Part shown: positions 9,735-18,798 of the stretch, piece by piece
How the letters are laid out: every line of letters starts with the position of its first letter
Position numbering within the stretch: the first letter of the stretch is position 1
Assembly (NCBI GenBank): GCA_028281665.1
Contig: JANQJK010000019.1
Coordinates: 39,856-103,855, forward strand
Direction of reading: 5' to 3'
Length of the DNA: 64,000 nt
Origin: Hyphococcus sp.
GTDB taxonomy: Bacteria > Pseudomonadota > Alphaproteobacteria > Caulobacterales > Parvularculaceae
Notes under the pieces: model-generated
The model's database searches: none
The model's input: only the letters and a program-made list of their open reading frames with translations
What the model was told of the DNA's origin: nothing
Translations under genes and position numbers: made by a program

Positions 9735-10739
9735 ATGCGAGGCGTAACGTTGCTAAGCGCGCTGATCCTCGGTGTTGCGCCGATCAGCGCATCCGCTGAA
9801 GAAACCGTCGACATTCGCGAATGGAAAGTTCCTTACGAGGAATCGCGGCCGCGCGATCCGTTTGCGTATGATGCGACGTCGATCTGGTTTGTGGGCCAGC
9901 GCACCGGCTATCTCGCGCACCTCAACGCGGAAACCGGCGACATCCACAAAATCGATTTGAAAGAAGGGTCAGGGCCCCACAATCTTATCGTCGGTTCTGA
10001 CGGCGTTGTCTGGTATGCAGGCAACAAGACCGCGCTTATCGGCTGTTATGATCCGGTATCCAAGGAAATCGAAGAAATCGAAATGCCGGATCCCGATGCG
10101 CGCGATCCGCATACGCTGATTTTCGATGCCGGCGAGGAGAATATCTGGTTCACCCTTCAGGGGTCCAACATGATCGGCAGGCTGAATATCGAAACGCGAA
10201 AAGTCGATCTCATTGCGTCAAAGACTGAGCGCTCCCGGCCATATGGGATCAAGCTGGCGCCGGACGGGTCGATCTGGGTGGCGCTGTTCGGAACGTCAAA
10301 GCTCGCCCGGATCGATGCAGAGACGATGGAGCTGACGGAAGTCGATCTGCCCCGCGATACCGCCCGGCCGCGACGGCTCGAAGTCCTTGATGACGGCGGC
10401 GTGTGGTATGTGGATTACGCTGGCGGCGTTCTCGGCAAGTACGATCCCGCCGCGAAGGCGTTTGAGGAATGGGTGCTGCCGCAAGGCGAGGGTGCGCGAC
10501 CCTACGGGATGGCGTCGGACCGCGAGGGACGGCTCTGGATGGTCGCCACCGGCGTTTCACCGAACGTGTTTCTGGGTTTCGATCCCGATCGGGAAGAATT
10601 CTTCGGCTCTACCGACATCCCGTCAGGCGGCGGAACGGTGCGGCATATGCATTACCATCGGCCATCGGGCGCCGTGTGGTTCGGCGCTGACACGAATTAC
10701 ATCGGCCGCGCTGTGGTTGCGCCGCCGCTGACGGAGTAA
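9735..10739 (+). CDS. secreted Vgb-like (streptogramin-lyase fold) beta-propeller protein
   Basis: This 334-aa protein has a cleavable signal peptide ending near SASA (about residue 21). It consists of repeated blade motifs of the type SDGVVWYAG, GEENIWFT, PDGSIWVALFG and DDGGVWYVDYAGG, characteristic of the Vgb / SMP-30-like propeller family. Vgb proper linearises streptogramin antibiotics, but most chromosomal relatives have no such role and no resistance is claimed here. A purine-rich ribosome site (gggagagag) precedes the ATG. The next gene starts 3 bp after the stop, so the two are probably translated together in the periplasm-directed pathway. Confidence 0.8.
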   Translation: MRGVTLLSALILGVAPISASAEETVDIREWKVPYEESRPRDPFAYDATSIWFVGQRTGYLAHLNAETGDIHKIDLKEGSGPHNLIVGSDGVVWYAGNKTALIGCYDPVSKEIEEIEMPDPDARDPHTLIFDAGEENIWFTLQGSNMIGRLNIETRKVDLIASKTERSRPYGIKLAPDGSIWVALFGTSKLARIDAETMELTEVDLPRDTARPRRLEVLDDGGVWYVDYAGGVLGKYDPAAKAFEEWVLPQGEGARPYGMASDREGRLWMVATGVSPNVFLGFDPDREEFFGSTDIPSGGGTVRHMHYHRPSGAVWFGADTNYIGRAVVAPPLTE

Positions 10740-10742
10740 AAC

Positions 10743-11261
10743 TTGCGACTACATTGCTTTTGCGTCGCCATGTTGGTTGCATCCGTCGCGTCGCCGGCGA
10801 CTGCGCATCCGGAGGGCGCGCCCTGGGGCTCCGCCGATCCGGATACGCTGAACTCCTGTGCGTCGTGCCATTTTGATCACGAACCGGTTGGGCGGTCGCA
10901 ATCCTTACTTGTGGCGGGGCTGCCCGAATATGCCGAGGCAGGCGAAGAATACGAAGTCACGCTTCGTTTAGACGCCGGCGGCGCGGCAGGCGCCGGCTTT
11001 CTGCTTTCCGCCTCGACCGGCGCATTTGGAGCGATCAATGACTTCGTGGAAGTGAACGGCAGCGAAGCGCGATCGGTGAAGCCGTCGCTGCCGCGCAACG
11101 GCTTTACGGAATGGTCGTTCATCTGGCGCGCTGGGGCGCAAACTCCGGACATCGTCACGTTTCGCGCAGCGGCAATCGCGTCCGACAACGATCAATCGCC
11201 ATTTGGCGACGAACTGCATTTCCGAAAGTTCGAAGTGTTGATGCGGACGGGCGAAGACTGA
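10743..11261 (+). CDS. secreted reelin-like protein with one CxxCH haem motif
   Basis: The start codon is TTG, 3 bp after the preceding stop. A signal peptide (cleavage near ATA, residue 21) leads into CASCH at residues 39-43, a single c-type haem attachment motif. A beta-rich domain follows, resembling the reelin-like / choice-of-anchor V domain (GLPEYAEAGEEYEVTLRL, AGAGFLLSAS, WSFIWRAG). It is probably a periplasmic electron-transfer or anchoring protein. Length is 172 aa. Overlap-like spacing with the propeller gene suggests a two-gene operon. The haem role is inferred from the motif alone. Confidence 0.65.
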   Translation: MRLHCFCVAMLVASVASPATAHPEGAPWGSADPDTLNSCASCHFDHEPVGRSQSLLVAGLPEYAEAGEEYEVTLRLDAGGAAGAGFLLSASTGAFGAINDFVEVNGSEARSVKPSLPRNGFTEWSFIWRAGAQTPDIVTFRAAAIASDNDQSPFGDELHFRKFEVLMRTGED

Positions 11262-11262
11262 T

Positions 11263-11997
11263 TTACGTCCAGCGTTTTGAGAGTTTCTGGTCCATCTCAT
11301 TGGCGCCGGTTTTCTTTGCGCCGCCATAGCCGGTGATGTTGTCTCCGACAAATGGATTGGTCTTGCGCTCCTGGCCAAAGGTCGAGGTGGGGCCATGGCC
11401 CGGCACGAACTGCATGTCGTCGCCCAGCGCCCATAGCTTGCCGGTAATGGAATCGATCAGCGTCTGATGATCGCCGCGGGGGAAATCCGTCCGCCCGATC
11501 GAGCCCGCAAACAGAACGTCCCCCACGAACGCGATGCGCGCGCCATCGTGATAGATGACCACATGCCCCGGCGTATGGCCCGGCGTGTATGCCACGTCGA
11601 AGCGGATGCCGTCGAGTTCAAGCACATCGCCGTCATTGAGCCAGCGGTCGGGTTTACAGTCCTCGCCCATGCCCGGCTGTCCGTAATGCGCCCAGTGGCT
11701 CGCGATCTCGTCCAGCCAGAAAGTGTCTTCCTTGTGCGGCCCGATAATCGGCGCGCCGGTTTTGCGCTTTACGGCCTCCGCGCCGCCCGCATGATCGAGA
11801 TGTCCATGGGTGAGCCAGATCTGTTCGATTGTCGCGCTGAACTCATCGGCCGCCGCCAGAATCTTTTCGGGCTCGCCGCCCGGATCGACAACGGCCGCCT
11901 TGCCGGAGGGCGCCTTGATGATCGAGCAATTCTGCTGAAACGGCGTCACCGGGACGACGCGGATCTGAAACGGCGGCTGGTTCTGCGGTTCTGTCAT
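11263..11997 (-). CDS. MBL-fold metallohydrolase, glyoxalase II / YcbL-like
   Basis: This 244-aa cytoplasmic metallo-beta-lactamase fold protein has the zinc motif THGHLDH at residues 63-69. Further ligands lie in TPGHTPGH, FVGDVLF and VPGHGPTS. The arrangement and length fit the YcbL / type-II glyoxalase-like group that hydrolyses S-acyl glutathione thioesters. The exact substrate cannot be read from the sequence. It converges on the CxxCH gene with a 1-bp gap and lies just downstream of a hotdog thioesterase on the same strand, so two thioester-cleaving proteins are neighbours. Confidence 0.85.
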   Translation of the reverse strand: MTEPQNQPPFQIRVVPVTPFQQNCSIIKAPSGKAAVVDPGGEPEKILAAADEFSATIEQIWLTHGHLDHAGGAEAVKRKTGAPIIGPHKEDTFWLDEIASHWAHYGQPGMGEDCKPDRWLNDGDVLELDGIRFDVAYTPGHTPGHVVIYHDGARIAFVGDVLFAGSIGRTDFPRGDHQTLIDSITGKLWALGDDMQFVPGHGPTSTFGQERKTNPFVGDNITGYGGAKKTGANEMDQKLSKRWT

Positions 11998-12022
11998 GAC
12001 GGGTGTTCTAGCGGCAATATTG

Positions 12023-12442
12023 TCAGGCTGAAACTGCGCGAAGCGTCACAATCGCCATGGCGCAGTGCGTGCGCTCCCCGTCTTTTTCACCGTAAACATT
12101 GGAGTGGACGACGCCGACCGTGCCGCCGCTGGAGATGACCGTCGCTTCGGCGGCGAGCTTGTCGCCGGTCGCCGGCTTCATGAAATTGATTTTGAGTTCG
12201 ATCGTCAGGCAAATGCGACCTTCCGGCAGCACCGATGCATAGGCCGCCCCCGCCGCATGATCGGCGAGGCCGGTGACGACGCCCGCATGCACGTATCCCA
12301 CGAACTGTGTCAGGTCCTCCCGCGGCGTCAACTCCAGCGTCACGGCGCCGGCTTCGAAGTCGCGGACTTTAAAGCCCGACGCCTTGGTGAACCCGGTATC
12401 GGTGATCTTTTCGAATACGGCTTTCAAATCTTCTTTTTGCAT
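12023..12442 (-). CDS. PaaI-type hotdog-fold thioesterase
   Basis: This 139-aa protein belongs to the PaaI / YiiD-like hotdog thioesterase group. The central helix motif VHAGVVTGLADHAAGAAYAS carries the expected HaG and acidic residue of the active site. The strand that follows (TIELKINFMKPATGDKL) is the usual dimer-forming region. Such enzymes hydrolyse acyl-CoA thioesters. It is transcribed toward the MBL-fold gene with a 25-bp gap and may share its transcript. The start ATG is the first methionine and leaves a compact domain with no extension. Confidence 0.85.
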   Translation of the reverse strand: MQKEDLKAVFEKITDTGFTKASGFKVRDFEAGAVTLELTPREDLTQFVGYVHAGVVTGLADHAAGAAYASVLPEGRICLTIELKINFMKPATGDKLAAEATVISSGGTVGVVHSNVYGEKDGERTHCAMAIVTLRAVSA

Positions 12443-12519
12443 GAGCGGAGAGTAGGCGAGGGTGCGCCCGCTGAAAATCGGATTTTGCAGTAACGCCGCT
12501 CTGGGCCATAAGTCGCGTC

Positions 12520-13689
12520 ATGCCTTTACAGATTTCCAATCGCGATGCGCGCCGGTTGTGGCTTGAGCGTCAGGGGCTCGCCGCCGCGCCGACAGGACCG
12601 GCGACGAATGACGATCTGATGGACGTCGTCAACAAGCTGGGTTTCGTGCAGCTTGATACAATCCGTGTTGTCGCGCGCGCCCATGATCATATTCTGTGGT
12701 CCCGTCGCCAACGATATCGCGAAGGGATGCTTGACCGTCTCGTTAAGGAAAGACTGGCGTTCGAGCACTTCACGCACGACGCCTCGGTTCTGCCGATGAC
12801 GTCTTACCCCTATTGGCGCCGTCAGTTCGACCGCATGCGCGACCGCATAGACGGTTCAGGTTGGCGCAAGGCGATGCCGTCGGATAGGGAATGCGACGCG
12901 ATCCTGAAACGGATCGCTGAGGAGGGCCCCCTGTCGACCAGGGATTTCGAAGCGGCGAAAAAGAAATCCGATCACGCCTGGGCTCGCCCGCCCCACAAAT
13001 ACGCGCTCGATTATTACTGGCACGCCGGGTTGCTCGCAACGTGCCACCGCAAGAAGTTCATTAAGCACTATGCGTTGCGTGAAAACGTCATTCCGCCGGA
13101 CGTACTGTCAAAAGAGGTCAGCGATGCAAGGCAATTGAATTGGCTCTGCGAAAACGCGCTTGCGCGGCTGGGATTCGGTACAGAGGGCGACATACAGCGT
13201 TTCTGGGACGCCGCCGATCTTGACGAGGTCAAGGCGTGGGCAAAGCGAAGGCGCAGGAAACTTGTCGACGTTGAGATTACGTGCGCAGACAAATCTATCA
13301 TGAAAGCGGTGGCGCCGGCGGATATCGAAGATCGCCTCGCCGCCGCACCGGCCCCGACAAGTCGCTTGCGTATTCTAAACCCGTTCGACCCGGCAGCGCG
13401 CGATCGCAGTCGTCTGGCGCGGCTGTTTGGTTTTGATTATCGCATCGAGATTTTCGTGCCCGCTGCAAAACGTCAGTACGGCTACTACGTATATCCGATT
13501 TTAGAAGGCGACCGCTTTGTCGGTCGCATAGAGGCGAAATCGGACCGCAAAGCCGGCGTTCTATCCATCGAAAAACTATGGTGGGAGCGCGGCGTCAGGG
13601 AAACCGCGGCGCGCCTTGCCAAACTGGATGCCGAGCTTGAGAGGATGGCGCGGTTTGTCGGGCTGGAAGAGGTTGTCCGGCGCGCCTAG
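12520..13689 (+). CDS. YcaQ-family winged-helix DNA glycosylase
   Basis: This 389-aa protein shows the hallmarks of the YcaQ/AlkX-type (HTH_42, DUF1006) family, which includes glycosylases that unhook DNA interstrand crosslinks. Features seen are the N-terminal DARRLWLERQGL helix, QLDT at residues 44-47 (family QxD motif), and VARAHDHILWSRRQRY. The basic core HFTHDASVLPM and the C-terminal NPFDP and GFDYRIEIFVPAAKRQYGYYV segments are also present. The stop overlaps the carA stop by 4 bp tail to tail. It is not part of an evident repair operon. Confidence 0.85.
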   Translation: MPLQISNRDARRLWLERQGLAAAPTGPATNDDLMDVVNKLGFVQLDTIRVVARAHDHILWSRRQRYREGMLDRLVKERLAFEHFTHDASVLPMTSYPYWRRQFDRMRDRIDGSGWRKAMPSDRECDAILKRIAEEGPLSTRDFEAAKKKSDHAWARPPHKYALDYYWHAGLLATCHRKKFIKHYALRENVIPPDVLSKEVSDARQLNWLCENALARLGFGTEGDIQRFWDAADLDEVKAWAKRRRRKLVDVEITCADKSIMKAVAPADIEDRLAAAPAPTSRLRILNPFDPAARDRSRLARLFGFDYRIEIFVPAAKRQYGYYVYPILEGDRFVGRIEAKSDRKAGVLSIEKLWWERGVRETAARLAKLDAELERMARFVGLEEVVRRA

Positions 13690-14855
13690 GCCGCCCTCAG
13701 CCCCTCGATAAAGCGTCGGAAAATATAAAAGCTGTCTTCCGGTCCCGGGGACGCTTCCGGGTGGTGCTGAACGGACATGGCCGGGGCGTCTGTCAGCGCG
13801 ATGCCGCTGTTTGAGCCGTCGAACAGCGAGACATGGGTTTCGACGACATTGTCCGGAAGGCTGGCGCTGTCGACGGTGAAACCGTGGTTCATGGAAACGA
13901 CTTCGACTTTGCCGGTTTTGATATCCTTGACCGGGTGATTTGCGCCGTGATGGCCCTGCGTCATCTTTTTGGTTTTTGCGCCGGCGGCGAGCGCGAGCAT
14001 CTGATGGCCGAGGCAGACGCCGAAGGTCGGTATCTTGTTTTCAATCAGCTTTCGGATAACCGGCGCCGCGTATTCTGCCGTCGCGGCGGGGTCTCCGGGC
14101 CCGTTCGAAAGGAGAACGCCGTCGGGCGCCTTATCCATGATATCTTCAAAGGACGACTTGGCGGAGACAACCGTAACCTTGCAGCCTTCGCTGGCAAGTC
14201 GCCGCAGAATGTTCCGCTTGGCGCCATAGTCGATGACGACGATATGCGGGCCTGATCCGTCATGGACGCCGTAACCCTTGGCCCAGGTCCATCCCGTTTC
14301 TTCGTGGGCATATGTCTGCAATGTCGTCACGTCGCTTGCGAGGTCGCGGCCCTCAAGGCCCGCCCACTCCTGCGCGCGCTTTTTCATGGCCTCAACGTCG
14401 AACGCGCCCGAGGGCGAATGAGCGATGACGCCGTGGGGCATTCCGCGCTCGCGGATCTGCGCCGTCAGCGCGCGCGTATCGACGCCGGAGAGGCCAATAA
14501 TGCCGCGCCGGCGCATCCAGACCGAAAGGTCCGTATGGGATCGATAGTTCGATGGTCCGGTGACCGGGCCCCGGAAGATCGCGCCGCGGGCCGCCCGCGC
14601 GGCCGCCGGCGAGGCGTCTTCCACGTCCTCCGGATTGACGCCCACATTGCCGATATGGGGGAAGGTGAAGGTGATGATTTGCGCCGCATAGGAGGGGTCG
14701 GTGAGGATCTCCTGATATCCGGTCATCGCCGTGTTGAAGCAGATTTCCCCGACCGCTTCGCCAACCGCCCCCAGCCCCGCGCCGTAAAGCGTTGTTCCAT
14801 CAGCTAAAACCAGCACGGCGGTCGGTTTGCGGGCGGGTGCTTGACTAATGCGCAT
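13686..14855 (-). CDS. carA: carbamoyl-phosphate synthase small subunit
   Basis: CarA is the glutaminase subunit that supplies ammonia to CarB. The N-terminal domain starts with TAVLVLADGTTLYGAGLG, and the class I amidotransferase domain has the nucleophile in GVCLGHQ (Cys281) and the His-Glu pair in SVQHHPEASPGPED. I place the start at the ATG at 14855 (389 aa). The frame is open 28 codons further upstream, but that stretch is arginine-rich, unlike the family, and would overlap the presumed promoter. It is divergent from the yqeY-like gene, the classical alphaproteobacterial arrangement. Confidence 0.95.
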   Translation of the reverse strand: MRISQAPARKPTAVLVLADGTTLYGAGLGAVGEAVGEICFNTAMTGYQEILTDPSYAAQIITFTFPHIGNVGVNPEDVEDASPAAARAARGAIFRGPVTGPSNYRSHTDLSVWMRRRGIIGLSGVDTRALTAQIRERGMPHGVIAHSPSGAFDVEAMKKRAQEWAGLEGRDLASDVTTLQTYAHEETGWTWAKGYGVHDGSGPHIVVIDYGAKRNILRRLASEGCKVTVVSAKSSFEDIMDKAPDGVLLSNGPGDPAATAEYAAPVIRKLIENKIPTFGVCLGHQMLALAAGAKTKKMTQGHHGANHPVKDIKTGKVEVVSMNHGFTVDSASLPDNVVETHVSLFDGSNSGIALTDAPAMSVQHHPEASPGPEDSFYIFRRFIEGLRAA

Positions 14856-15088
14856 CAGAGAATATCTGTTCCTGGCTGTTTCGCGCGACTGCGAAGCGCG
14901 CGGATGATGCCGGCGAGCCGCCGAACGCGTCCCGCGCAAATTGGCCGGAAGCTATGCGAAGGGGCCCGTCAGGGTCAATAACGGATAAGCCTGAAATTAG
15001 CCAAACGAATCAGAACGTTCATAAATGAACAGTGACGCGGCGCGGGATTTGCGTGATCGCGGAACAGATGTTCGGAGACTCAGCAACA

Positions 15089-15547
15089 ATGCTCAGAGAC
15101 CAGATCGACGATGCGCTGAAAACAGCGATGAAAGCGAAAGACGACAAGATTCGCGTCGCGACGCTTAGGTTGATTAACGCCGCCATTAAGGATCGCGATA
15201 TCGCGGCGCGCGGGGAAGACCGCTGCGAGGGCATCACGGATGAGGAAATCCTCGCCCTTTTAACGAAAATGGTGAAACAGCGCGATGAGAGCGCTGTGGC
15301 GTTCGACAAAGGATGCCGTCCCGAACTCGCGGAGCAGGAGCGCGCCGAGATCGAGGTGATTCGCGAGTTTCTGCCGCGCCAGCTCTCCGAAGACGAAATC
15401 AAGTCCGCCGTGAAAGACGTCATCGACGAATATGAAGCGTCCGGACTAAAGGATATGGGCAAATGCATGGGCGCCCTGAAAGAGCGCTTCAACGGCTCAA
15501 TGGACTTCGGTCGCGCCGGCCAATTCATGAAAGAAAGCCTGACGTAA
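15089..15547 (+). CDS. GatB/YqeY domain protein
   Basis: This small protein of about 152 aa is a stand-alone GatB/YqeY domain, similar to the tail of aspartyl/glutamyl-tRNA amidotransferase subunit B. Recognisable parts are MLRDQIDDALKTAMKAKD, RLINAAIKDRDI, LLTKMVKQRDES, EIEVIREFLPRQLSEDEI and the C-terminal KDMGKCMGALKERF. I prefer the ATG at 15089, preceded by GGAG at 15074-15077, over in-frame starts at 15032 and 15068, which add non-family residues. It lies between carA and, after several inserted genes, dnaG. Its function is not firmly known; a role in tRNA quality is often suggested. Confidence 0.9.
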   Translation: MLRDQIDDALKTAMKAKDDKIRVATLRLINAAIKDRDIAARGEDRCEGITDEEILALLTKMVKQRDESAVAFDKGCRPELAEQERAEIEVIREFLPRQLSEDEIKSAVKDVIDEYEASGLKDMGKCMGALKERFNGSMDFGRAGQFMKESLT

Positions 15548-15637
15548 GCTTTCGCGTCGGCTGCGTCGCGCGGCCCCATGGACGCGAAAGCCAAAGCGCG
15601 CCGATAGTCTGCCCTGACGCAAAACCGGGCTCCGTAA

Positions 15638-16801
15638 ATGGAAATCGCCATTGCAGGCGCTGGAATCGCCGGACTGACTGCGGCGGCGTTGTTGGCGCGT
15701 CTGGGGCATGCCGTCGTCATCTATGACAAGGCGAAGGAGCCGGCGCCCGTCGGGTCGGGGCTGATCGTCCAACCGGTCGGGCAGGCGGTTCTGCGCGCTA
15801 TGGGCCTGTTGGAGGCGTTGCGCGGGCGTGGCGCGCCGCTTCGTCGGCTTAATGCGCTCAATACGCGCGGACAAACGGTTCTGAATGTCAGCTATGATGC
15901 GTTGGGCGACGATTGTTACGGGCTCGGCGTCCATCGCGCCGCGCTTTTCGACCTATTGCTGAACGCGGCGGAAAATGCGGGCGTTCGTTTTGAACGTAAC
16001 TGTGAAGTCGCGAGCGTAGAAAACGGCGGCGAGAGCTGTCGCCTGAACCTCGTCAGCGGCGAAACGTCGTCGGCCTTCGATTTCGTCGTCGACGCACTCG
16101 GCGTTCGCTCTCCGCTGGTTCAGCGCGGTGACGCGTTCCTGACCTTCGGCGCGCTGTGGACGAATATTCCGCTTCCGGACGACCCGGCGTTTCCTCCGGA
16201 CGCGTTGACGCAACGCTACCACGGCGCCGATACGTCTGCCGGCGTCATGCCGATTGGCGAGTCTCAGGCGGCGTTTTTCTGGACGCTGCGTCAGGACAGT
16301 TATGACGAGTGGCGCCGCGGCGGCCTCGATTTGTGGAAGCGCGACGTTCTTCGGCTTTGGCCTCAGGCGGACCAATGCCTCGCAGAGATCTCCGATCCCG
16401 ATGAGATGATATTCGCCCGTTACGCGCACCATACCCATCGTCGTCCGGTCGAAGGGCGCGTTGTCCACATTGGCGACGCCTGGCACGCGGCGAGCCCGCA
16501 ACTCGGGCAGGGCGCCAACATGGCGTTGCTTGACGCTTACGCACTCGCCGCGGCGATTGAGTCCGCCGGCCGCGTAAGAGATGCGTTGCCGGCCTTTGCA
16601 AAAATGCGAAGACGTCACGTGGCGCTTTACCAGGCGATTTCCTGGGCCTTCACGCCCGTTTATCAATCTGAATCACGGATTCTTCCCGCGATACGGGACG
16701 CGCTCACCGGGCCGTTGTCAGACATTCCGCTGATGCGAGCGCTGCTTGCCGCGATCGTCTCCGGCAAAGTGGGCGCGCCGCTGAAGGCGCTCGGCCTCTA
16801 A
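15638..16801 (+). CDS. FAD-dependent aromatic-type monooxygenase
   Basis: This 387-aa class A flavin monooxygenase has GAGIAG at residues 7-12 and the FAD ribityl motif GDAWHAASPQLGQGANMALLDA starting at 279. Between them the DALGVRSPL segment substitutes for the usual DG fingerprint. The GSGLIVQP stretch after the first strand is typical of salicylate hydroxylase / UbiH-like enzymes. The substrate is unknown. The stop overlaps the convergent typA stop by 4 bp. The earlier flavoprotein at 8215 is only distantly similar, so this is not a local duplication. Confidence 0.85.
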   Translation: MEIAIAGAGIAGLTAAALLARLGHAVVIYDKAKEPAPVGSGLIVQPVGQAVLRAMGLLEALRGRGAPLRRLNALNTRGQTVLNVSYDALGDDCYGLGVHRAALFDLLLNAAENAGVRFERNCEVASVENGGESCRLNLVSGETSSAFDFVVDALGVRSPLVQRGDAFLTFGALWTNIPLPDDPAFPPDALTQRYHGADTSAGVMPIGESQAAFFWTLRQDSYDEWRRGGLDLWKRDVLRLWPQADQCLAEISDPDEMIFARYAHHTHRRPVEGRVVHIGDAWHAASPQLGQGANMALLDAYALAAAIESAGRVRDALPAFAKMRRRHVALYQAISWAFTPVYQSESRILPAIRDALTGPLSDIPLMRALLAAIVSGKVGAPLKALGL

Positions 16802-18645
16802 AGCTGGTCTTTTGCGCGTTTTTTCCGCAGATGGGGCTTCAGCGCTTTCTTCCGCAAGCGGATAGATTTCGGCGTTACTTCCACAAGCTCGTCTTCATCG
16901 ATATATGAAATCGCCTGTTCAAGGGTCCGGCGCGTCGGCGGCGTCAGGCGCACTGCCTCGTCCTTGCCGGCGGCGCGGATATTTGTGAGCTGCTTGCCCT
17001 TGAGCGGATTGACGTCAAGATCGTCGGACTTCGCGTTTTCGCCGACGATCATGCCTTCATAGACGGCTTCCCCGGGACCGATGAACATGACGCCCCGCTC
17101 TTCGAGATTCCACAGGGCGTATGGCGCCGCCGCGCCGTCGCCGTTGGAGATGAGGACGCCTGTGCGGCGTCCTTCGATCGCGCCTTTGTAGGGCGCGTGG
17201 GTCAGGTATGATCGGTTCATGACGCCGGTGCCGCGCGTGTCGGTCAGAAAGTCGCCGTGATAGCCGATAAGGGCGCGCGAGGGCGCATGCATGATCAGCC
17301 GCGTCTTGCCGGCGCCGGACGGGATCATCTCCGCGAGCTCGGCCTTTTTCTGCGAAAGTTTTTCAATGACGACGCCGGAGTGCTCGTCGTCCACATCGAT
17401 AACGACTTCTTCTATCGGTTCCAGCACCTCGCCGTTTTCGTCCGTCTGCGTCAGCACGCGCGGCCGCGACACGGCGAGTTCGAAGCCTTCCCGGCGCATG
17501 TTCTCGATCAGCACGCCGAGCTGCAGTTCCCCGCGGCCGGCGACTTCGTATGCGTCCTTGGATTCCGTTTCGGTAACTGTAATCGCTACGTCGCCCTCGG
17601 CCTGTCGCAACAACCGTTCGCGAATAACGCGGGACTGGACCTTGTCGCCCTCGCGGCCGGCGAGCGGCGAGTCGTTCGCCGCGATTGTTATCGACAGTGT
17701 CGGCGGATCGATCGGCTGCGCGGGCAGGGGCGCCTCTACCTCCAGCGCGCAGATTGTGTCGGAGACGGATGCTTTCGAGAAGCCGGCGATGGCGACGATG
17801 TCGCCGGGCAGCGCCTCCTCGATCGGCTGGCGTTTCAGCCCGCGAAAGGCGAGCACCTTCGAGATGCGCGCCTGTTCGATCAGCGCGCCGGTGCGCGAGA
17901 GCGCCCTGATCGTTGCGTTGGGTTTGGCGACGCCGGCGACGATGCGGCCCGTGAGCAGGCGGCCAAGATAGGGGTCGGCCTCAAGCGTCGTCGCCAGCAT
18001 GCGAAAGGGCGCGTCTGCGCAGCCCTCGATTTCCGGCGCCGGCACATGGGAGACGACAGTGTCGAACAAAACGTCGAGGTTTTCTCGCGGGCCTTCCATC
18101 GAGGTCGCCGCCCAGCCGTCCCGGCCCGCCGCATAAAGCACCGGAAAGTCCAGCTGCTCATCATTGGCGCCAAGCGCCGCGAACAGGTCAAAGGCCGCAT
18201 TGAGCGCCCGGTCCGGATCCGCGCTCGGGCGATCGACCTTGTTCAGGACCACAATCGGTTTGAGGCCCAGCGCGAGGGCTTTGGAAAGTACGAACTTCGT
18301 TTGCGGCATCGGTCCTTCCGCCGCGTCGACCAGCAACAGGCAGCCGTCGACCATGGACAGGATGCGCTCCACTTCGCCGCCGAAATCCGCGTGGCCGGGC
18401 GTATCGACGATGTTGATGCGCACGTCGCTGCCGTCATGGGCCCACATGACGCTGGTGCACTTGGCGAGGATGGTGATGCCGCGTTCGCGTTCGATATCGT
18501 TCGAATCCATGGCGCGTTCGGCCATATCCGCGCCGGCGCGAACGGCGCCCGACTGGCGCAGCATCTCGTCGACGAGCGTCGTTTTGCCGTGATCGACATG
18601 GGCGATGATGGCGATATTGCGCAAAGATGAATGGCGGTCTGTCAT
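16798..18645 (-). CDS. typA: ribosome-associated GTPase TypA/BipA
   Basis: TypA (615 aa) is an EF-G-like translational GTPase acting in ribosome assembly and stress adaptation. G1 is AHVDHGKT at residues 15-22. G2/switch I includes [12 protein letters not shown]3 DTPGHADF, and G4 NKVDRP. The beta-barrel and EF-G domains follow, and the C-terminal domain includes [17 protein letters not shown] and a basic tail. I use the ATG at 18645, because the 13 additional in-frame upstream codons do not resemble the family N-terminus. Confidence 0.95.
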   Translation of the reverse strand: MTDRHSSLRNIAIIAHVDHGKTTLVDEMLRQSGAVRAGADMAERAMDSNDIERERGITILAKCTSVMWAHDGSDVRINIVDTPGHADFGGEVERILSMVDGCLLLVDAAEGPMPQTKFVLSKALALGLKPIVVLNKVDRPSADPDRALNAAFDLFAALGANDEQLDFPVLYAAGRDGWAATSMEGPRENLDVLFDTVVSHVPAPEIEGCADAPFRMLATTLEADPYLGRLLTGRIVAGVAKPNATIRALSRTGALIEQARISKVLAFRGLKRQPIEEALPGDIVAIAGFSKASVSDTICALEVEAPLPAQPIDPPTLSITIAANDSPLAGREGDKVQSRVIRERLLRQAEGDVAITVTETESKDAYEVAGRGELQLGVLIENMRREGFELAVSRPRVLTQTDENGEVLEPIEEVVIDVDDEHSGVVIEKLSQKKAELAEMIPSGAGKTRLIMHAPSRALIGYHGDFLTDTRGTGVMNRSYLTHAPYKGAIEGRRTGVLISNGDGAAAPYALWNLEERGVMFIGPGEAVYEGMIVGENAKSDDLDVNPLKGKQLTNIRAAGKDEAVRLTPPTRRTLEQAISYIDEDELVEVTPKSIRLRKKALKPHLRKKRAKDQL

Positions 18646-18798
18646 AGAGGCGCGCGGCGTGCCCGGTTTTTCAGCGCATTGCAAGCGGTTTCACCAAAGG
18701 CGCGGGGCCCCGATTTGCCGCCCTCGCGGCCTCGCGCTATGTCCTTATGGTTCCGCACCAGCCTTTCACGCCGTTAACAGCGGGGAGTCGCGCGCAAA

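Noticed and set aside
9735..10739. Antibiotic (streptogramin) resistance enzyme
   Set aside because: Only the propeller fold is shared with Vgb; a signal peptide and haem-protein neighbour argue against a resistance role.
17257..18630. Long open frame (457 codons) opposite typA
   Set aside because: It is the antisense shadow of a clear typA gene in GC-rich DNA; its product is rich in Arg, Gly and Asp and resembles no protein.
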